Assembly (NCBI GenBank): GCA_040218445.1
Contig: JAVJRK010000002.1
Span: 211,924-275,923, forward strand
Direction: 5' to 3'
Origin: UBA1479 sp040218445
GTDB taxonomy: Bacteria; Pseudomonadota; Alphaproteobacteria; Rhodospirillales; Casp-alpha2
Length of the DNA: 64,000 nt
Below the pieces are notes generated by a model. That model did not search any database. It saw only the letters and a program-made list of their open reading frames with translations, and was not told the origin of the DNA. Position numbers and translations under genes: made by a program. Position 1 is the first letter of the stretch; each line of letters begins with the position of its first letter. Shown here in pieces: positions 24,122 to 32,943 of this stretch.

Positions 24122-25684
24122 ATGGCCATGATCGACGACGCTGGACAAGGGATCGTCATTTTCCGGCAAATCGTCGAAGACCCGGATCTGGGCGCGGTTC
24201 GCACCCTGCGCCGCGGGCTTGAGTCAGCTGACATTACGGCATTGCCCGTAGAGACGCGGGAAGCCTTTTCCTTCTTCGTCAGCGAGACGGTAACCAATCT
24301 GATCGAGCATACGCGAATCCCGCCAAGCCAGATCATCTTAGAACTGGTAACGACGGCAGGGGCCTGGGTTTGCCGGGTTCTGGACAATGGCCCGACGTTT
24401 GACGGCTTTTCCGGTCAACTGGCCATGAGCTATGAGAAATGGAATTCCAACAAGGGGTTTCAGGAAAGCGGCATCGGCCTGGCGTTGATCTCGCGGATGC
24501 TGCCGGACAACTGGTATGAACCATCCGCCGAACGTACAGATGCGTGCAATGCATTCAGCGTCCGCTATCCGGCCCGCCGCTCGATCATCAATCGGCCGCG
24601 TATTCTGCTTGTTGATGACGATGAGTTGATCCGGTCATTCCTGCGGATCGTGCTGCAGGATGATTATCAAGTTTCCTCCTACCCGGATGCCACCCTGGCC
24701 CTTGAAAAATTCCATGAAGCGCCGGTTGACCTGGTCATTTCGGACATCAACATGCCGGAAATGGACGGTTTGAGCTTTCGCCAAGCCTTGGTCGACCGCG
24801 GCGACGATCTGATTCCCTTCGTATTTCTGACCAGTGATACCGGAGATGCGGTTTCCCGACGGGCAGACGAATTGGCGATCGACGATTACATCCTGAAACC
24901 GATCGATCCGCCGCGTCTGAAATCCACGGTCCGGCGCCTGCTGAACCGACGGAATTCGATCCTTGAAAAGGTCATGGCCCAATTAAGCCGTGAATTGACG
25001 GAAACCCTGACATCCGACCTGCCCGAACACATCGGAGCCATCCAATGCGCAGTCGCGCGGCGGGTCCCGAGTGCCGGCGGCGGCGATCTGGTCATCCCGA
25101 TCGGCGAAGACGGCATTTTCATCGCCGACGTCATGGGGCACGGATTAGGTGCGAAGATGGTCGCCCATGCGGTTTCCGCCTATGCCCGCAGCCAGATCCT
25201 GCAAATGGGCAGCGAATGGACCCCCGGCAGCCTCATGAGCGGCATATCGGACGCCATCTGCGCCGATGATTCTCTGGACGCGGTGATTGTAACCGCCGCC
25301 CTGGTCCGGATCGCCCCCGACGGCAAATTGAAAATATCATCGGCCGGCCATCCGATGCCGATCCGCCTGGGCCTGACCGGATTCGGGTATGTAGAGGTCG
25401 GCGGCCCCCTGTTGGGGTTGACCCAAAACCAGACCTACGGCGAAACCGAATTCACTTTGGTGCCCGGAATGGCCCTGGTTCTCATGACCGACGGCCTGTT
25501 TGAAATCGATCCGTCAGCGGTGGCGCAAAACGCGGCCGAGCAGCGGATTTGCGCCGCCGGGTTTTCGGCGCTTGAACAATCGATGAACGCGGGAGAGATC
25601 GCCGATCAAATTCTCGGCGAATACGACGACATCACCGGGGGCGAGCCCAACGACGACACGACGGTCGTCGTTCTGAAGCATTGA
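24122..25684 (+). CDS. HATPase-receiver-PP2C phosphatase (partner-switching regulator)
   Basis: The protein has 520 residues and three domains. Residues about 1-155 form an anti-sigma-factor-type kinase ATPase (N-box ETVTNLIEHT, LDNGPTFD, SGIGLALI). Residues about 160-275 are a response-regulator receiver (DDDE, phospho-Asp in LVISDINMPEMDG, Lys in YILKPID). Residues about 310-520 are a SpoIIE-type PP2C phosphatase (ADVMGHGLGAKMVA, LMTDGLF, NDDTTVVVL). A phosphorylation signal would shift the balance between kinase and phosphatase acting on a STAS protein, and one is encoded convergently next door. It lies 56 bases after the adhesin gene, so control of adhesion is a fair guess. Confidence 0.9.
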   Translation: MAMIDDAGQGIVIFRQIVEDPDLGAVRTLRRGLESADITALPVETREAFSFFVSETVTNLIEHTRIPPSQIILELVTTAGAWVCRVLDNGPTFDGFSGQLAMSYEKWNSNKGFQESGIGLALISRMLPDNWYEPSAERTDACNAFSVRYPARRSIINRPRILLVDDDELIRSFLRIVLQDDYQVSSYPDATLALEKFHEAPVDLVISDINMPEMDGLSFRQALVDRGDDLIPFVFLTSDTGDAVSRRADELAIDDYILKPIDPPRLKSTVRRLLNRRNSILEKVMAQLSRELTETLTSDLPEHIGAIQCAVARRVPSAGGGDLVIPIGEDGIFIADVMGHGLGAKMVAHAVSAYARSQILQMGSEWTPGSLMSGISDAICADDSLDAVIVTAALVRIAPDGKLKISSAGHPMPIRLGLTGFGYVEVGGPLLGLTQNQTYGETEFTLVPGMALVLMTDGLFEIDPSAVAQNAAEQRICAAGFSALEQSMNAGEIADQILGEYDDITGGEPNDDTTVVVLKH

Positions 25685-25702
25685 CCATTTGATGCGGGGA
25701 AA

Positions 25703-26050
25703 TCAGCCCTTCCGAGACAGGAAATCGTCCACGGAAGCGAATAGCGGAACGGTCTTGTCGATCTGACTGAGTTCGATGACCGATTTCGGCTGCCCCTTCA
25801 GGCCGGCGATTCCCACATCATGGCCTTTCGCCGATAATTTCTTGAAACAGAAAACGCACAGGCCGATGCCGCTGGAATCGATGAATTCCGTATCGGAGAA
25901 ATCGAAAACAAGATCTTTATCAGCAGCCCCAACGGCCTTAGTAAGCTCAGACCGAATACCTGAAACGGCAACGGAATCAAATTCGTCCGGACATTTTACG
26001 ACCAAAGCGGCCCCTTGGTCGATAATTTGAGCTTGCGACGTGTCTGTCAT
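25703..26050 (-). CDS. STAS-domain anti-sigma factor antagonist
   Basis: The 115-residue single STAS domain has the phosphorylated-Ser region FIDSSGIGLCVF and a core LVFDFSDTEF. Such proteins are phosphorylated by an HATPase kinase and dephosphorylated by a PP2C partner; both activities are fused in the protein encoded convergently 18 bases away. The target is unknown because no sigma factor is encoded here. Its start faces the precursor-peptide gene to the right across a 449-base gap. Confidence 0.92.
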   Translation of the reverse strand: MTDTSQAQIIDQGAALVVKCPDEFDSVAVSGIRSELTKAVGAADKDLVFDFSDTEFIDSSGIGLCVFCFKKLSAKGHDVGIAGLKGQPKSVIELSQIDKTVPLFASVDDFLSRKG

Positions 26051-26166
26051 GGATTATCCCGATGATCTTTCAAGCTTGAGCGCCCTTTTCACGGAGTTCT
26101 GTATTCTTATCATCTACCGGAACTTGTCAATCAGCAGTCCGGGCGTCTCACGTAATGAACCTGTAT

Positions 26167-26181
26167 ACAGCTAGTAGCTGT
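26167..26181. promoter_or_regulatory. Perfect palindrome ACAGCTAGTAGCTGT in divergent region
   Basis: A 7-1-7 perfect inverted repeat lies between the divergent STAS gene and the first Nif11-type precursor gene. It is suited to a dimeric repressor or activator, but no cognate protein is identified. Confidence 0.4.
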
Positions 26182-26499
26182 TCTCTCATGCACAGGTGAG
26201 ATTTCCTTAAATTTGGGAGAATGTCTGTGCTGTATGACACTTCGTCTCGCCCCGCACGGGCCACGCGCCCTAGCCGGGACGTGGGCCTTCACGTGGGCCG
26301 GCTTCGTTCTGCGAACCGGAGAAATTCCGACCTGTGGGACTTGCGATCAAGTGTATTGGGACGCTCGGATAAGGGGAAACGGCCCTCTGCTGGTATTCTA
26401 CGGGAATAAAATGAGACGATCCGCTGCTCGCGAAGCTAAGAGCGTGCCCCGATCAACCGGATCGGGGAGACAGCCCGTAACGCAAACATGGAGACGGAC
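26182..26499 (+). other. Long leader of first precursor gene, with hairpin at 26447-26467
   Basis: These 318 bases contain no supported gene. The region is GC-rich with several repeated complementary words (GGGACGTGGGCC / TTCACGTGGGCCGG). Just before the precursor gene an 8-bp perfect stem CCCCGATC/GATCGGGG with loop AACCG ends 32 bases upstream of the ATG. No T-run follows, so it is not a simple terminator. It could be a structured leader, an attenuator or a small RNA. I do not recognise a known riboswitch class. Confidence 0.4.
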
Positions 26500-26778
26500 A
26501 TGAACCAGGATATTATTTCCTACTATCGGAAATTGCGTGAAGACGAAGGCCTCAGAGCCGCTTACGCCAATTGCGAAAGCGTCGAGCAGGTAATGCAAAC
26601 TGCCGTCGAACAGGGAACAACCCTCGGCTTCTCATTTTCGAAAGAAGAAGCCATGGAGATCGGATACGACATCCAGGTGCTGCATGATCTGGCGGCCAAC
26701 GATGATGAACTGAGCGACTTCGAACTCGAATTGATTTCCGCCGGCAGTCCGGTTTCTTGTAATAATGACGGAGATTAA
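26500..26778 (+). CDS. Nif11-type RiPP precursor peptide 1
   Basis: The 92-residue peptide starts at the second ATG, which has GGAG six bases upstream (the ATG at 26488 lacks a site). It shows the Nif11 leader: MNQDIISYYRKL, a helical middle with GFSFSKEEAMEIG and the end NDDELSDFELELISAG. Cleavage after AG, the double-Gly-like site used by C39 peptidases, would leave the core SPVSCNNDGD. Leader residues match the precursors encoded at 31381 and 32944. Known Nif11 leaders feed several maturation enzymes. The core has one Cys and one Ser, so a single modification site is plausible. Confidence 0.9.
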   Translation: MNQDIISYYRKLREDEGLRAAYANCESVEQVMQTAVEQGTTLGFSFSKEEAMEIGYDIQVLHDLAANDDELSDFELELISAGSPVSCNNDGD

Positions 26779-26820
26779 GGCGTCCCTGCAGAATGGCGGC
26801 AAAAAATATCGGTGCTGAAT

Positions 26821-26952
26821 GCTCGGGAAGCGATAACGCCGCTTCGCCATGCTGTCTCCCCCATAATCCAAGAGCAACAGACGAAAAGAGCCGTAATCAC
26901 GGGATTTTTCGTCAGGCCCGAAGCCGCAGCGTACTTCACGAAAGCGTACGCA
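26821..26952 (+). pseudogene. C-terminal remnant of a 2OG-Fe(II) oxygenase
   Basis: About 44 codons directly after precursor 1 read PLRHAVSPIIQEQQTKRAVI then TGFFVRPEAAAYFTKAYA. This aligns without gaps to the end of the oxygenase encoded at 31961 (PLPHAIAPIIAAPGNDRIAL, SGFFIGPEYAEYLVKLHA), including the iron-binding His and the 2-oxoglutarate Arg. No upstream part of the gene exists here, so it is a broken paralogue. It suggests that precursor 1 once had its own oxygenase. Confidence 0.75.
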
Positions 26953-27026
26953 TCCTCTTGGGCGATTTCATCGTCTAATTTAAGTGATCGTAGAGTGCTG
27001 GCGTGGGCCGTGTTCGCGTTAGATAT

Positions 27027-27194
27027 CTATGCCCATATCAAGAAAATGACGAGCGCAATGACCGCCGCCGCGATGACGAGCCAAGGATGCCGGCGCGGCA
27101 GGATATGCGGGGTATCGACGGCGACCGGTCCACGGTAGCGCTTCAAGGTGACAGCGCGGAACAGATGTTGCCGGGCCTTGGGGCTGTCGGTCAT
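27027..27194 (-). pseudogene. Truncated membrane-fusion (HlyD-type) gene, 55 aa remnant
   Basis: The ATG overlaps the TGA of the exporter gene (ATGA at 27191-27194). The 55 codons encode a cytoplasmic start with QHLFRAVTLKRYRG-PVAV, typical of peptide-export HlyD proteins, and one membrane helix (WLVIAAAVIALVIFLIW), then stop at TAG. The periplasmic 350 or so residues are absent, and the DNA beyond belongs to the reverse strand of the oxygenase remnant. So the gene was probably cut by a deletion, although a functional short anchor cannot be excluded. Confidence 0.65.
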
Positions 27195-30100
27195 TCCGCG
27201 CTCTCCACCAATTGCTCCCGCCGGACGAGTTCCATGAAATCGTGATTGCCGACGAACGCCGACGGCACGCCGTCCCAGACCAGACGGCCCGCGTCCAATA
27301 CGATGACCCGGTCGGCGGCGGCGATCGCGCTTTCCCGGTGCGTCGCCAGGATGCAGCCGATCCCAGCCGCACGCAGATTGGCAAAGATCCGAGCCTGCAT
27401 TTCCTCCGAAATGGCATTTGTGGCCTCGTCCAGGATCAGCAGCGACGGGCCGCGCAACAGCTGGCGCGCAATCAGAAGCCGCTGTTCCTGCCCGGTGGAA
27501 AGCTTGCCGTGCTCGACGATGGTCTGCATGCCCATGGGCATGGCACGTATGTCGTCGTCCAATCGCGCCAGTTCGGCCGCATGCCAGACCTCATCGATGT
27601 CGACGTCCGCCATTCCTGAAATAAGGGAACGTATGGTGGATGAACTCTCGATCCGGTCATCCTGCTGCACGACACCGATGCCGTTTCGCCAAGTGCGGAC
27701 GTCCATATCCTCCACGTTGCGGCCGCCGACGAGAACCCGTCCATGGGTCGGCGTTTCCAAACCAAGGAGCAAGCGGAGCAGCGTCGATTTGCCGCTTCCC
27801 GACGGGCCGACCACGGCAATGGTTTCGTTCGGCGCGACATTGAGCGAGACGCCGCGCAACGCCAAGGACGAATCTCCGCCGTATGCATAGCCGACATCTT
27901 CGAGTTCGATGACCGGCAGCACCGGCGCCCTGCCCCGCGGTTCTGATTGTGGTTCCAGTGGCGCTTCCAGCAACGACCGAAGATCCGGCAGCAAAGCGGA
28001 ACACTGCCGTCCGTCCGCCAAAGCCTCGCCGACCTGCAACGCCGCCGCACCCACCAGCCAGGCCAGCGGCAATATGATGACAACACCTGCGGCCGAATCG
28101 CCCCCTTCGCCCCCGGCGGCGGACATGGCGGCAAGCACAACGAGGGATGTCCACATCCACAGCTTTCCCCCGGACCTGCACCATGCATCGGCCTGCGCCA
28201 AGCGTTCCTCGGACTTAAGGTTTCGTTCGCAAAGCACCCGCCAATGCGCCGCGGCGCGACCGGCCGCGCCGCTGACGCGGAGGCGCGCGATGCCAAGCAT
28301 CATATCGAACAGGAAGCGGCGACCCGCCAATCTCTGGCTGTCAGTCGTCCGCTGCAACGGTTGCGCCAGTCCCGCCGACACATACTGTCCGGCGACGGCG
28401 ACCCCGGAAAACACGGCAGCGGTCAGGCCGAGGTACGGATCAACCCATGCCAAGGCGGCACAACCGCCGAGGGTCAGGGCGATATCCGTGACCGTGTTTG
28501 CGGCACGGCCGCGCAACCACCCCAGCGCACGCCCGACGGCGGCAAGGGCATGGGCCGAACGTTCGGGTTGTTCTGTGCGAAAGAAAACCGCACGGATCCG
28601 GATCAGCCGCTGCAAAAGATCGGCATGTGCAACGGTTTTCATGATCTGCTCCGCTCTCAGCATGGATATCCGTTGTGCCGCCTCCAGAAGTCCGACGGTG
28701 ACAAGCCCGCCGACGAAACTGCCCCAGACCTTCCAGGCAGAGCCCGCGGTGCCTGAACCGAGCGATAGTGACGGCAGATGCGCCAGAAGGACGATGGTTG
28801 CGACCACAAACACCGAGACGACAGCAGCTTGAACCAAGTCTGTCCGGGCCGGTGCCGCCCAGACCTGAAACAGTGCACGTGGTGCCAATACACCGGGTGC
28901 GGGCGGCGGATAGATACAACGCGCCGCCGATTCAACGTCCTTGAGCGATGCGACGCGCCCTTCGCCTTCGATGCGGTATCCGCCGTCGGCCGGGTGCAGC
29001 GAAACCGGTTCGGACGCCCCCCGCCGCTGGCCGACGAGGGGCAAGTGCGGACGGCGCCAGAACGCCGATTGCACGAACCGGACCCGACGGTCATAGCCCG
29101 CCGAAGACAGTACCTGCCCGGCAAGTGCCTGTTCGGCACAATCGGTCCCGTCAACCGGCGCGGCAAAAACGGTCTCGATCTGCTGTCGCATCGACATCGC
29201 GCCCGCCGCGCCGCGGGCCGGACGTTGTGCCTGCAATTTCCCATCCGTGAAATGCAGAACCCGGTCGCAGGCGACCAGCGTCGACGCTCGGTGACTGACG
29301 ATCACCAACGCGCAGCCGCGCCGGCGCAGGTTGGCGCGCAGCTTTGCTTCCAAGGCCGGGTTCAGGGCGTCGAGTGCTTCGTCCAGAATCAGTACCTTCG
29401 GGTTCCAGATCAGTGCGCGCGCGATCTCAAGGCGCTGACGTTGGCCGCCGCTGAAGTTGCGTCCGCGCGCGATCACGGATGTGTCCAGCCCCCCGGGGCG
29501 GGACGAAATCACATCGTCGACACAGGCATCGTGTAGAGCTTGCCATAAATCGCCGTCGCCGACATCGTTCCGCCAAAGCAGCAGATTTTCGCGGACCGTA
29601 CCGTCAAACAGGAACGGCGACTTGTCGATCCACATGACATGCGAGCCGCCCGCCACGGCGCCCGACCATGGTGCGTGCAGTCCGGCCGCGAGCGATGCAA
29701 ACGTGGATTTTCCGCCGCCGGACCGGCCGGTAATCCCGACCTGCTCCGCAGCGGATTGAAACGCGAAATCAACACCGTTCAGCAACGGCGGACGGGTCGG
29801 CGAATGGCCGAAGACGACGTCGTTAAATTTCAAGGGTACGCCCCCTGCCGTCACCGATGACACGGGTATTTCCTGGTCAATGGCTACTCTTCCAGCTACG
29901 TCGTCCTGGCGCAGCAAGGCTAGGTGCAGGGCGCTCAACTTTCCCCGCAGCTGTGGCCAGTCGTGCATCACCTGCGCCAGCGCACAGGCCAGGATGATCG
30001 CCGACACCAGTCCGTCAAAGGACAAGCTGTCCGCACCGAAACCGATACTTGCGGTGAAAGCCAAGCCGATCACGATCGCATAGGTGGATAGTCGGGATAC

Positions 30101-31285
30101 GATGCCGCCCATTATCCCGGCCGGGGCGTCACGTTGTTCGTGTGTCGCCGCCGTGGCCTGACTGCCCATGCCGACGGCGACGAAATCGCGGTCCATGCCC
30201 GCGACCTTGCTGTTTTCGATGGTGGCGAGTTGACCGAAGAGGCCGCGCATATCCTCGTCCGCCTGGGCCAAGCTCGTACGCCCATCCCCCGAACGCCAGA
30301 ACGCCGCAACGGTCAGACCCATTATGTTGAGCGCCGTCAGAATCGCCGCAGCACCACCCGAGACGGCGTCCAGCCGCCATAATGCGATCAGAAGCACCAC
30401 GACGGCCGGTAGCGTCAGAAGTCCCGGCAACAAATCCCGACACAACAGCCGCGCGATCTGATCAATGTCGTAGACGCTCTTAACCTGTTCGCTCGGCAGC
30501 CGATAACTCAGATATGCGAACGGTCGCCGAACCAAGGCGTTGAGAAACGATCCGGCCAGGCCCCCGCTTATGCGGGTGCGTGCATGATTAAGCGCTGTGG
30601 CCTGAACCATCGACGTCCCGGCATACAACAGCACCGCGACGGCGACGGAAATCACAGCATCTTGGGCGAACCCGGTCAGCGTTTCACCGAACGCATGCGC
30701 CAGAGCTACGAGCGTCATGGGCGCCAGGCAGGAGGCGGCGGCGGCGACGCCGATCAGGGCTTTCGAGCCGCCGTCAATACGTCGCCAAAGATCGAACAAC
30801 AGCCGGTCCTTGTGGCCGCCCGGCATGAAATCCGGTCCCGGCCGGAAGGTGATGACGATCCCAGTAAAATTTTCGTCGAATTGCTCGATCGGAATCTCCG
30901 ACCGGCCGCAGGCGGGATCGTTGACGAGAACCTTATCCGGCGTCATACCTTCGACGACGACGAAGTGAATGAATCTCAGATGTGCGACGAATGGAAATTC
31001 CATGCGTCGCAAGTCGTCCGGTTCACGGCTATAGGCAGCGCATTCCAACCCGTAATGTCGGCCGGCGCGGACCATGTCGCCGGCGTTCAGGCAATCCCGC
31101 GACACGCCGGTGACGCAGCGGATGTCCTCCATAGGCGCGTGGCGGCCATGGTAGGCGAGGATCATCGCCAGCGCGGCAACACCGCATTCCGTGGTCTGAT
31201 ACTGCAGGCGCGTCGGCACCCGCTTGACCGTGAACCGATCTTTAGCCTGACGCAGGAAACGCCTGATGTTCGACAGATGATCCAA
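27191..31285 (-). CDS. Single-chain NHLP exporter: C39 peptidase-ABC fused to ABC2
   Basis: The 1364-residue protein fuses two exporter proteins that are normally separate. The first half has an active-looking C39 peptidase (C34 in TTECG, H107 in RFIHFVVVEG, D123 in NDPACG), membrane helices and an ATPase (GRSGGGKST, FSGGQRQR, LILDEALDAL). The second half, from about residue 690, resembles the later part of the NHLP ABC2 protein encoded at 38166. It has membrane helices and a second ATPase (GPSGSGKST, LSTGQEQR, LILDEATNAI). The start is a TTG with a weak site. It follows precursor 2 by 95 bases and should trim and export it. Confidence 0.88.
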   Translation of the reverse strand: MDHLSNIRRFLRQAKDRFTVKRVPTRLQYQTTECGVAALAMILAYHGRHAPMEDIRCVTGVSRDCLNAGDMVRAGRHYGLECAAYSREPDDLRRMEFPFVAHLRFIHFVVVEGMTPDKVLVNDPACGRSEIPIEQFDENFTGIVITFRPGPDFMPGGHKDRLLFDLWRRIDGGSKALIGVAAAASCLAPMTLVALAHAFGETLTGFAQDAVISVAVAVLLYAGTSMVQATALNHARTRISGGLAGSFLNALVRRPFAYLSYRLPSEQVKSVYDIDQIARLLCRDLLPGLLTLPAVVVLLIALWRLDAVSGGAAAILTALNIMGLTVAAFWRSGDGRTSLAQADEDMRGLFGQLATIENSKVAGMDRDFVAVGMGSQATAATHEQRDAPAGIMGGIVSRLSTYAIVIGLAFTASIGFGADSLSFDGLVSAIILACALAQVMHDWPQLRGKLSALHLALLRQDDVAGRVAIDQEIPVSSVTAGGVPLKFNDVVFGHSPTRPPLLNGVDFAFQSAAEQVGITGRSGGGKSTFASLAAGLHAPWSGAVAGGSHVMWIDKSPFLFDGTVRENLLLWRNDVGDGDLWQALHDACVDDVISSRPGGLDTSVIARGRNFSGGQRQRLEIARALIWNPKVLILDEALDALNPALEAKLRANLRRRGCALVIVSHRASTLVACDRVLHFTDGKLQAQRPARGAAGAMSMRQQIETVFAAPVDGTDCAEQALAGQVLSSAGYDRRVRFVQSAFWRRPHLPLVGQRRGASEPVSLHPADGGYRIEGEGRVASLKDVESAARCIYPPPAPGVLAPRALFQVWAAPARTDLVQAAVVSVFVVATIVLLAHLPSLSLGSGTAGSAWKVWGSFVGGLVTVGLLEAAQRISMLRAEQIMKTVAHADLLQRLIRIRAVFFRTEQPERSAHALAAVGRALGWLRGRAANTVTDIALTLGGCAALAWVDPYLGLTAAVFSGVAVAGQYVSAGLAQPLQRTTDSQRLAGRRFLFDMMLGIARLRVSGAAGRAAAHWRVLCERNLKSEERLAQADAWCRSGGKLWMWTSLVVLAAMSAAGGEGGDSAAGVVIILPLAWLVGAAALQVGEALADGRQCSALLPDLRSLLEAPLEPQSEPRGRAPVLPVIELEDVGYAYGGDSSLALRGVSLNVAPNETIAVVGPSGSGKSTLLRLLLGLETPTHGRVLVGGRNVEDMDVRTWRNGIGVVQQDDRIESSSTIRSLISGMADVDIDEVWHAAELARLDDDIRAMPMGMQTIVEHGKLSTGQEQRLLIARQLLRGPSLLILDEATNAISEEMQARIFANLRAAGIGCILATHRESAIAAADRVIVLDAGRLVWDGVPSAFVGNHDFMELVRREQLVESAE

Positions 31286-31380
31286 GGCGGATGGGTGGCC
31301 TCACATTAAATTTGAAAATAACGCCCATGGCACATATGGGCTGCATGCCCTCGCGCATCCGGCGCGCACCGAATTCTGCA

Positions 31381-31665
31381 TCAAAAGTGTACTGGTGTTC
31401 CTTTGGGCCAGGATGCCGTGCCGGCGGCAATCAGTTCCAATTCGAAATCGTTAAGCTCGTCATCGTTCATAACGTTGGCGCGGAGCGTATCGATGTCCAT
31501 GCCGATGGCCAATGCCTCTTCCTTGGTGAACGAGAAACCAAGCTTGGCGGCCTCGTCGACGGCAATCTCCATGATCTGTTCCATGGTCTCACCCTTGGCG
31601 AGAGAGGCGATCATCACGTCGTCGTCGCGCAGAGTCTGGTAGAAACCGATGATATTCTGATTCAT
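31381..31665 (-). CDS. Nif11-type RiPP precursor peptide 2
   Basis: The 94-residue peptide starts at the ATG at 31665, with AGGAGG five bases from the start codon. The leader contains MNQNIIGFYQTL, GFSFTKEEALAIG and NDDELNDFELELIAAG. The predicted core after AG is TASWPKGTPVHF, without Cys but with Pro, Lys, Trp and His. It sits between the oxygenase gene (upstream) and the fused exporter gene (downstream), all in one direction, so the oxygenase probably acts on this peptide. Hydroxylation of the core is an inference. Confidence 0.9.
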   Translation of the reverse strand: MNQNIIGFYQTLRDDDVMIASLAKGETMEQIMEIAVDEAAKLGFSFTKEEALAIGMDIDTLRANVMNDDELNDFELELIAAGTASWPKGTPVHF

Positions 31666-31872
31666 GTCTACCTCCTGCGTAGCCTGTCCGGTCAATACGT
31701 CCAGCCACCTTGAACCAAATGACTGCTTGTGGGGTAAGTATAGATGAACAGGAGAAGTTATCCTTGGCCTCGCGTCCCAAAACGCTTGCGTGCAAAAATT
31801 TGGTTGGATGAAGGCCCTGCCGGAAAAGGAGGGAACAATCACGCAGATTTCAGGTTCAGGCAGCAAACCTGG

Positions 31873-31898
31873 AACCCGGCGGACGGAAGAGCCGGGTT
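31873..31898 (-). other. Stem-loop between oxygenase and precursor 2
   Basis: An 8-bp perfect stem AACCCGGC/GCCGGGTT with a 10-base loop lies in the 295-base gap between the oxygenase stop (31961) and precursor 2 (31665). No T-run follows on either strand. It may be an mRNA processing or stabilising element that raises precursor levels over the enzyme. The rest of the gap shows nothing else I can name. Confidence 0.4.
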
Positions 31899-31960
31899 TA
31901 ACGACGTACTACCGCATTTCAAGGTCTGCATCTGGTCCCTACGTCACAGCATAAAGACAT

Positions 31961-32656
31961 TCAAGCCGGCGCATGCAACTTGACAAGATACTCGGCATAT
32001 TCGGGGCCAATAAAGAACCCGCTCAATGCGATTCTGTCATTTCCAGGAGCAGCGATAATCGGTGCAATCGCATGCGGAAGCGGAGGTCTGACGATGACCA
32101 GCCGGTTCGGTTTAGGCGATATGAAGCAGCCTTCAAAATCTTCGACCTGATCACCGGACATGTACAGGAACTGGCCCCCGGCATTTTTGCTCCATGTCTT
32201 GTGGATATAATAATTAAATCCGCCGACTTGGCCGGCAGCGTCGCTATGCCACAAGAGACGGGTTCCTGGGCGATAACGGATTATGGATGACACCGACCCG
32301 GCCCAGCTCACTGACGGTTTGCCGAAAAGTTCATTCTCGACAACCAAATTCCGGATTGCCCGCAAGGCTTCATCAATGGGATTGCCTGTGGGGTACAGAT
32401 CGATGTCGGGGAAGGTTTTAAGCAGCGGCGTATACCTGTCGTCTTCCGGCCATATGACCGGTTTTGACTGAAGCGGATTATAAACCCCGTTATGTTGCCA
32501 GACGGTTTCCGGGTTCTCCTGCGTCACCGGAGACATTTGCGCGGATTCGGCGAAATCGGCAAGCGTGTCGAATGCCGACCGTGGCAGCAGATCATCGATG
32601 TAGGCCACGCCCCCGAGCACACCAAAGTCATGTCTTTTTATTTGGTTTTCCAGCAT
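31961..32656 (-). CDS. 2-oxoglutarate/Fe(II) oxygenase of the RiPP locus
   Basis: The 231-residue protein has the facial triad H137-x-D139 (LLWHSDAAG) and H195 (PPLPHAIAPI), with R208 (NDRIALSGFF) placed to bind 2-oxoglutarate. This is the prolyl-4-hydroxylase-like dioxygenase fold. Residue WH and the N-x-Y pattern around it (GGFNYYIHKTW) support the family. It begins the minus-strand operon oxygenase, precursor 2, fused exporter, truncated adaptor. Peptide hydroxylation is the obvious role, on Pro, Lys, Asp/Asn or His, but the target residue cannot be told. Confidence 0.85.
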   Translation of the reverse strand: MLENQIKRHDFGVLGGVAYIDDLLPRSAFDTLADFAESAQMSPVTQENPETVWQHNGVYNPLQSKPVIWPEDDRYTPLLKTFPDIDLYPTGNPIDEALRAIRNLVVENELFGKPSVSWAGSVSSIIRYRPGTRLLWHSDAAGQVGGFNYYIHKTWSKNAGGQFLYMSGDQVEDFEGCFISPKPNRLVIVRPPLPHAIAPIIAAPGNDRIALSGFFIGPEYAEYLVKLHAPA

Positions 32657-32943
32657 CTAAGTCCTCGCCTCGAAAAGGGACAGATCGCAGGGTGGAAACC
32701 ACACGACCAGAATTCCCGGCATCATATTGCGCGGAAACTCTAATCAACTATTCCCATCATCCATAAACGCTTGCCCTCTTGTCCCATTCAGGCGTTTGGC
32801 CTACAGAAGCGCTGGTTTAGAGCACCTTTCGTTGCTAAAGGCATAGTCGTGGATTCCGGTCTGGCCTTCTTGCGCGGTTGCGCGGATTTTCCAAACCAGC
32901 CGGGATACGTCAGAACGCGGCGCTTCAAAACCGGAGGTTTTCA
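32657..32943. other. Divergent intergenic region, oxygenase / precursor 3
   Basis: These 287 bases separate the divergent starts and must hold both promoters. Apart from GAGGAC before the oxygenase and GGAGG before precursor 3, I see no convincing promoter hexamers, palindromes or small genes. Confidence 0.5.

Noticed and set aside
26182..26499. Possible cobalamin or TPP riboswitch in the precursor 1 leader
   Set aside because: The conserved core sequences of these classes are not present; kept only as an unknown leader.
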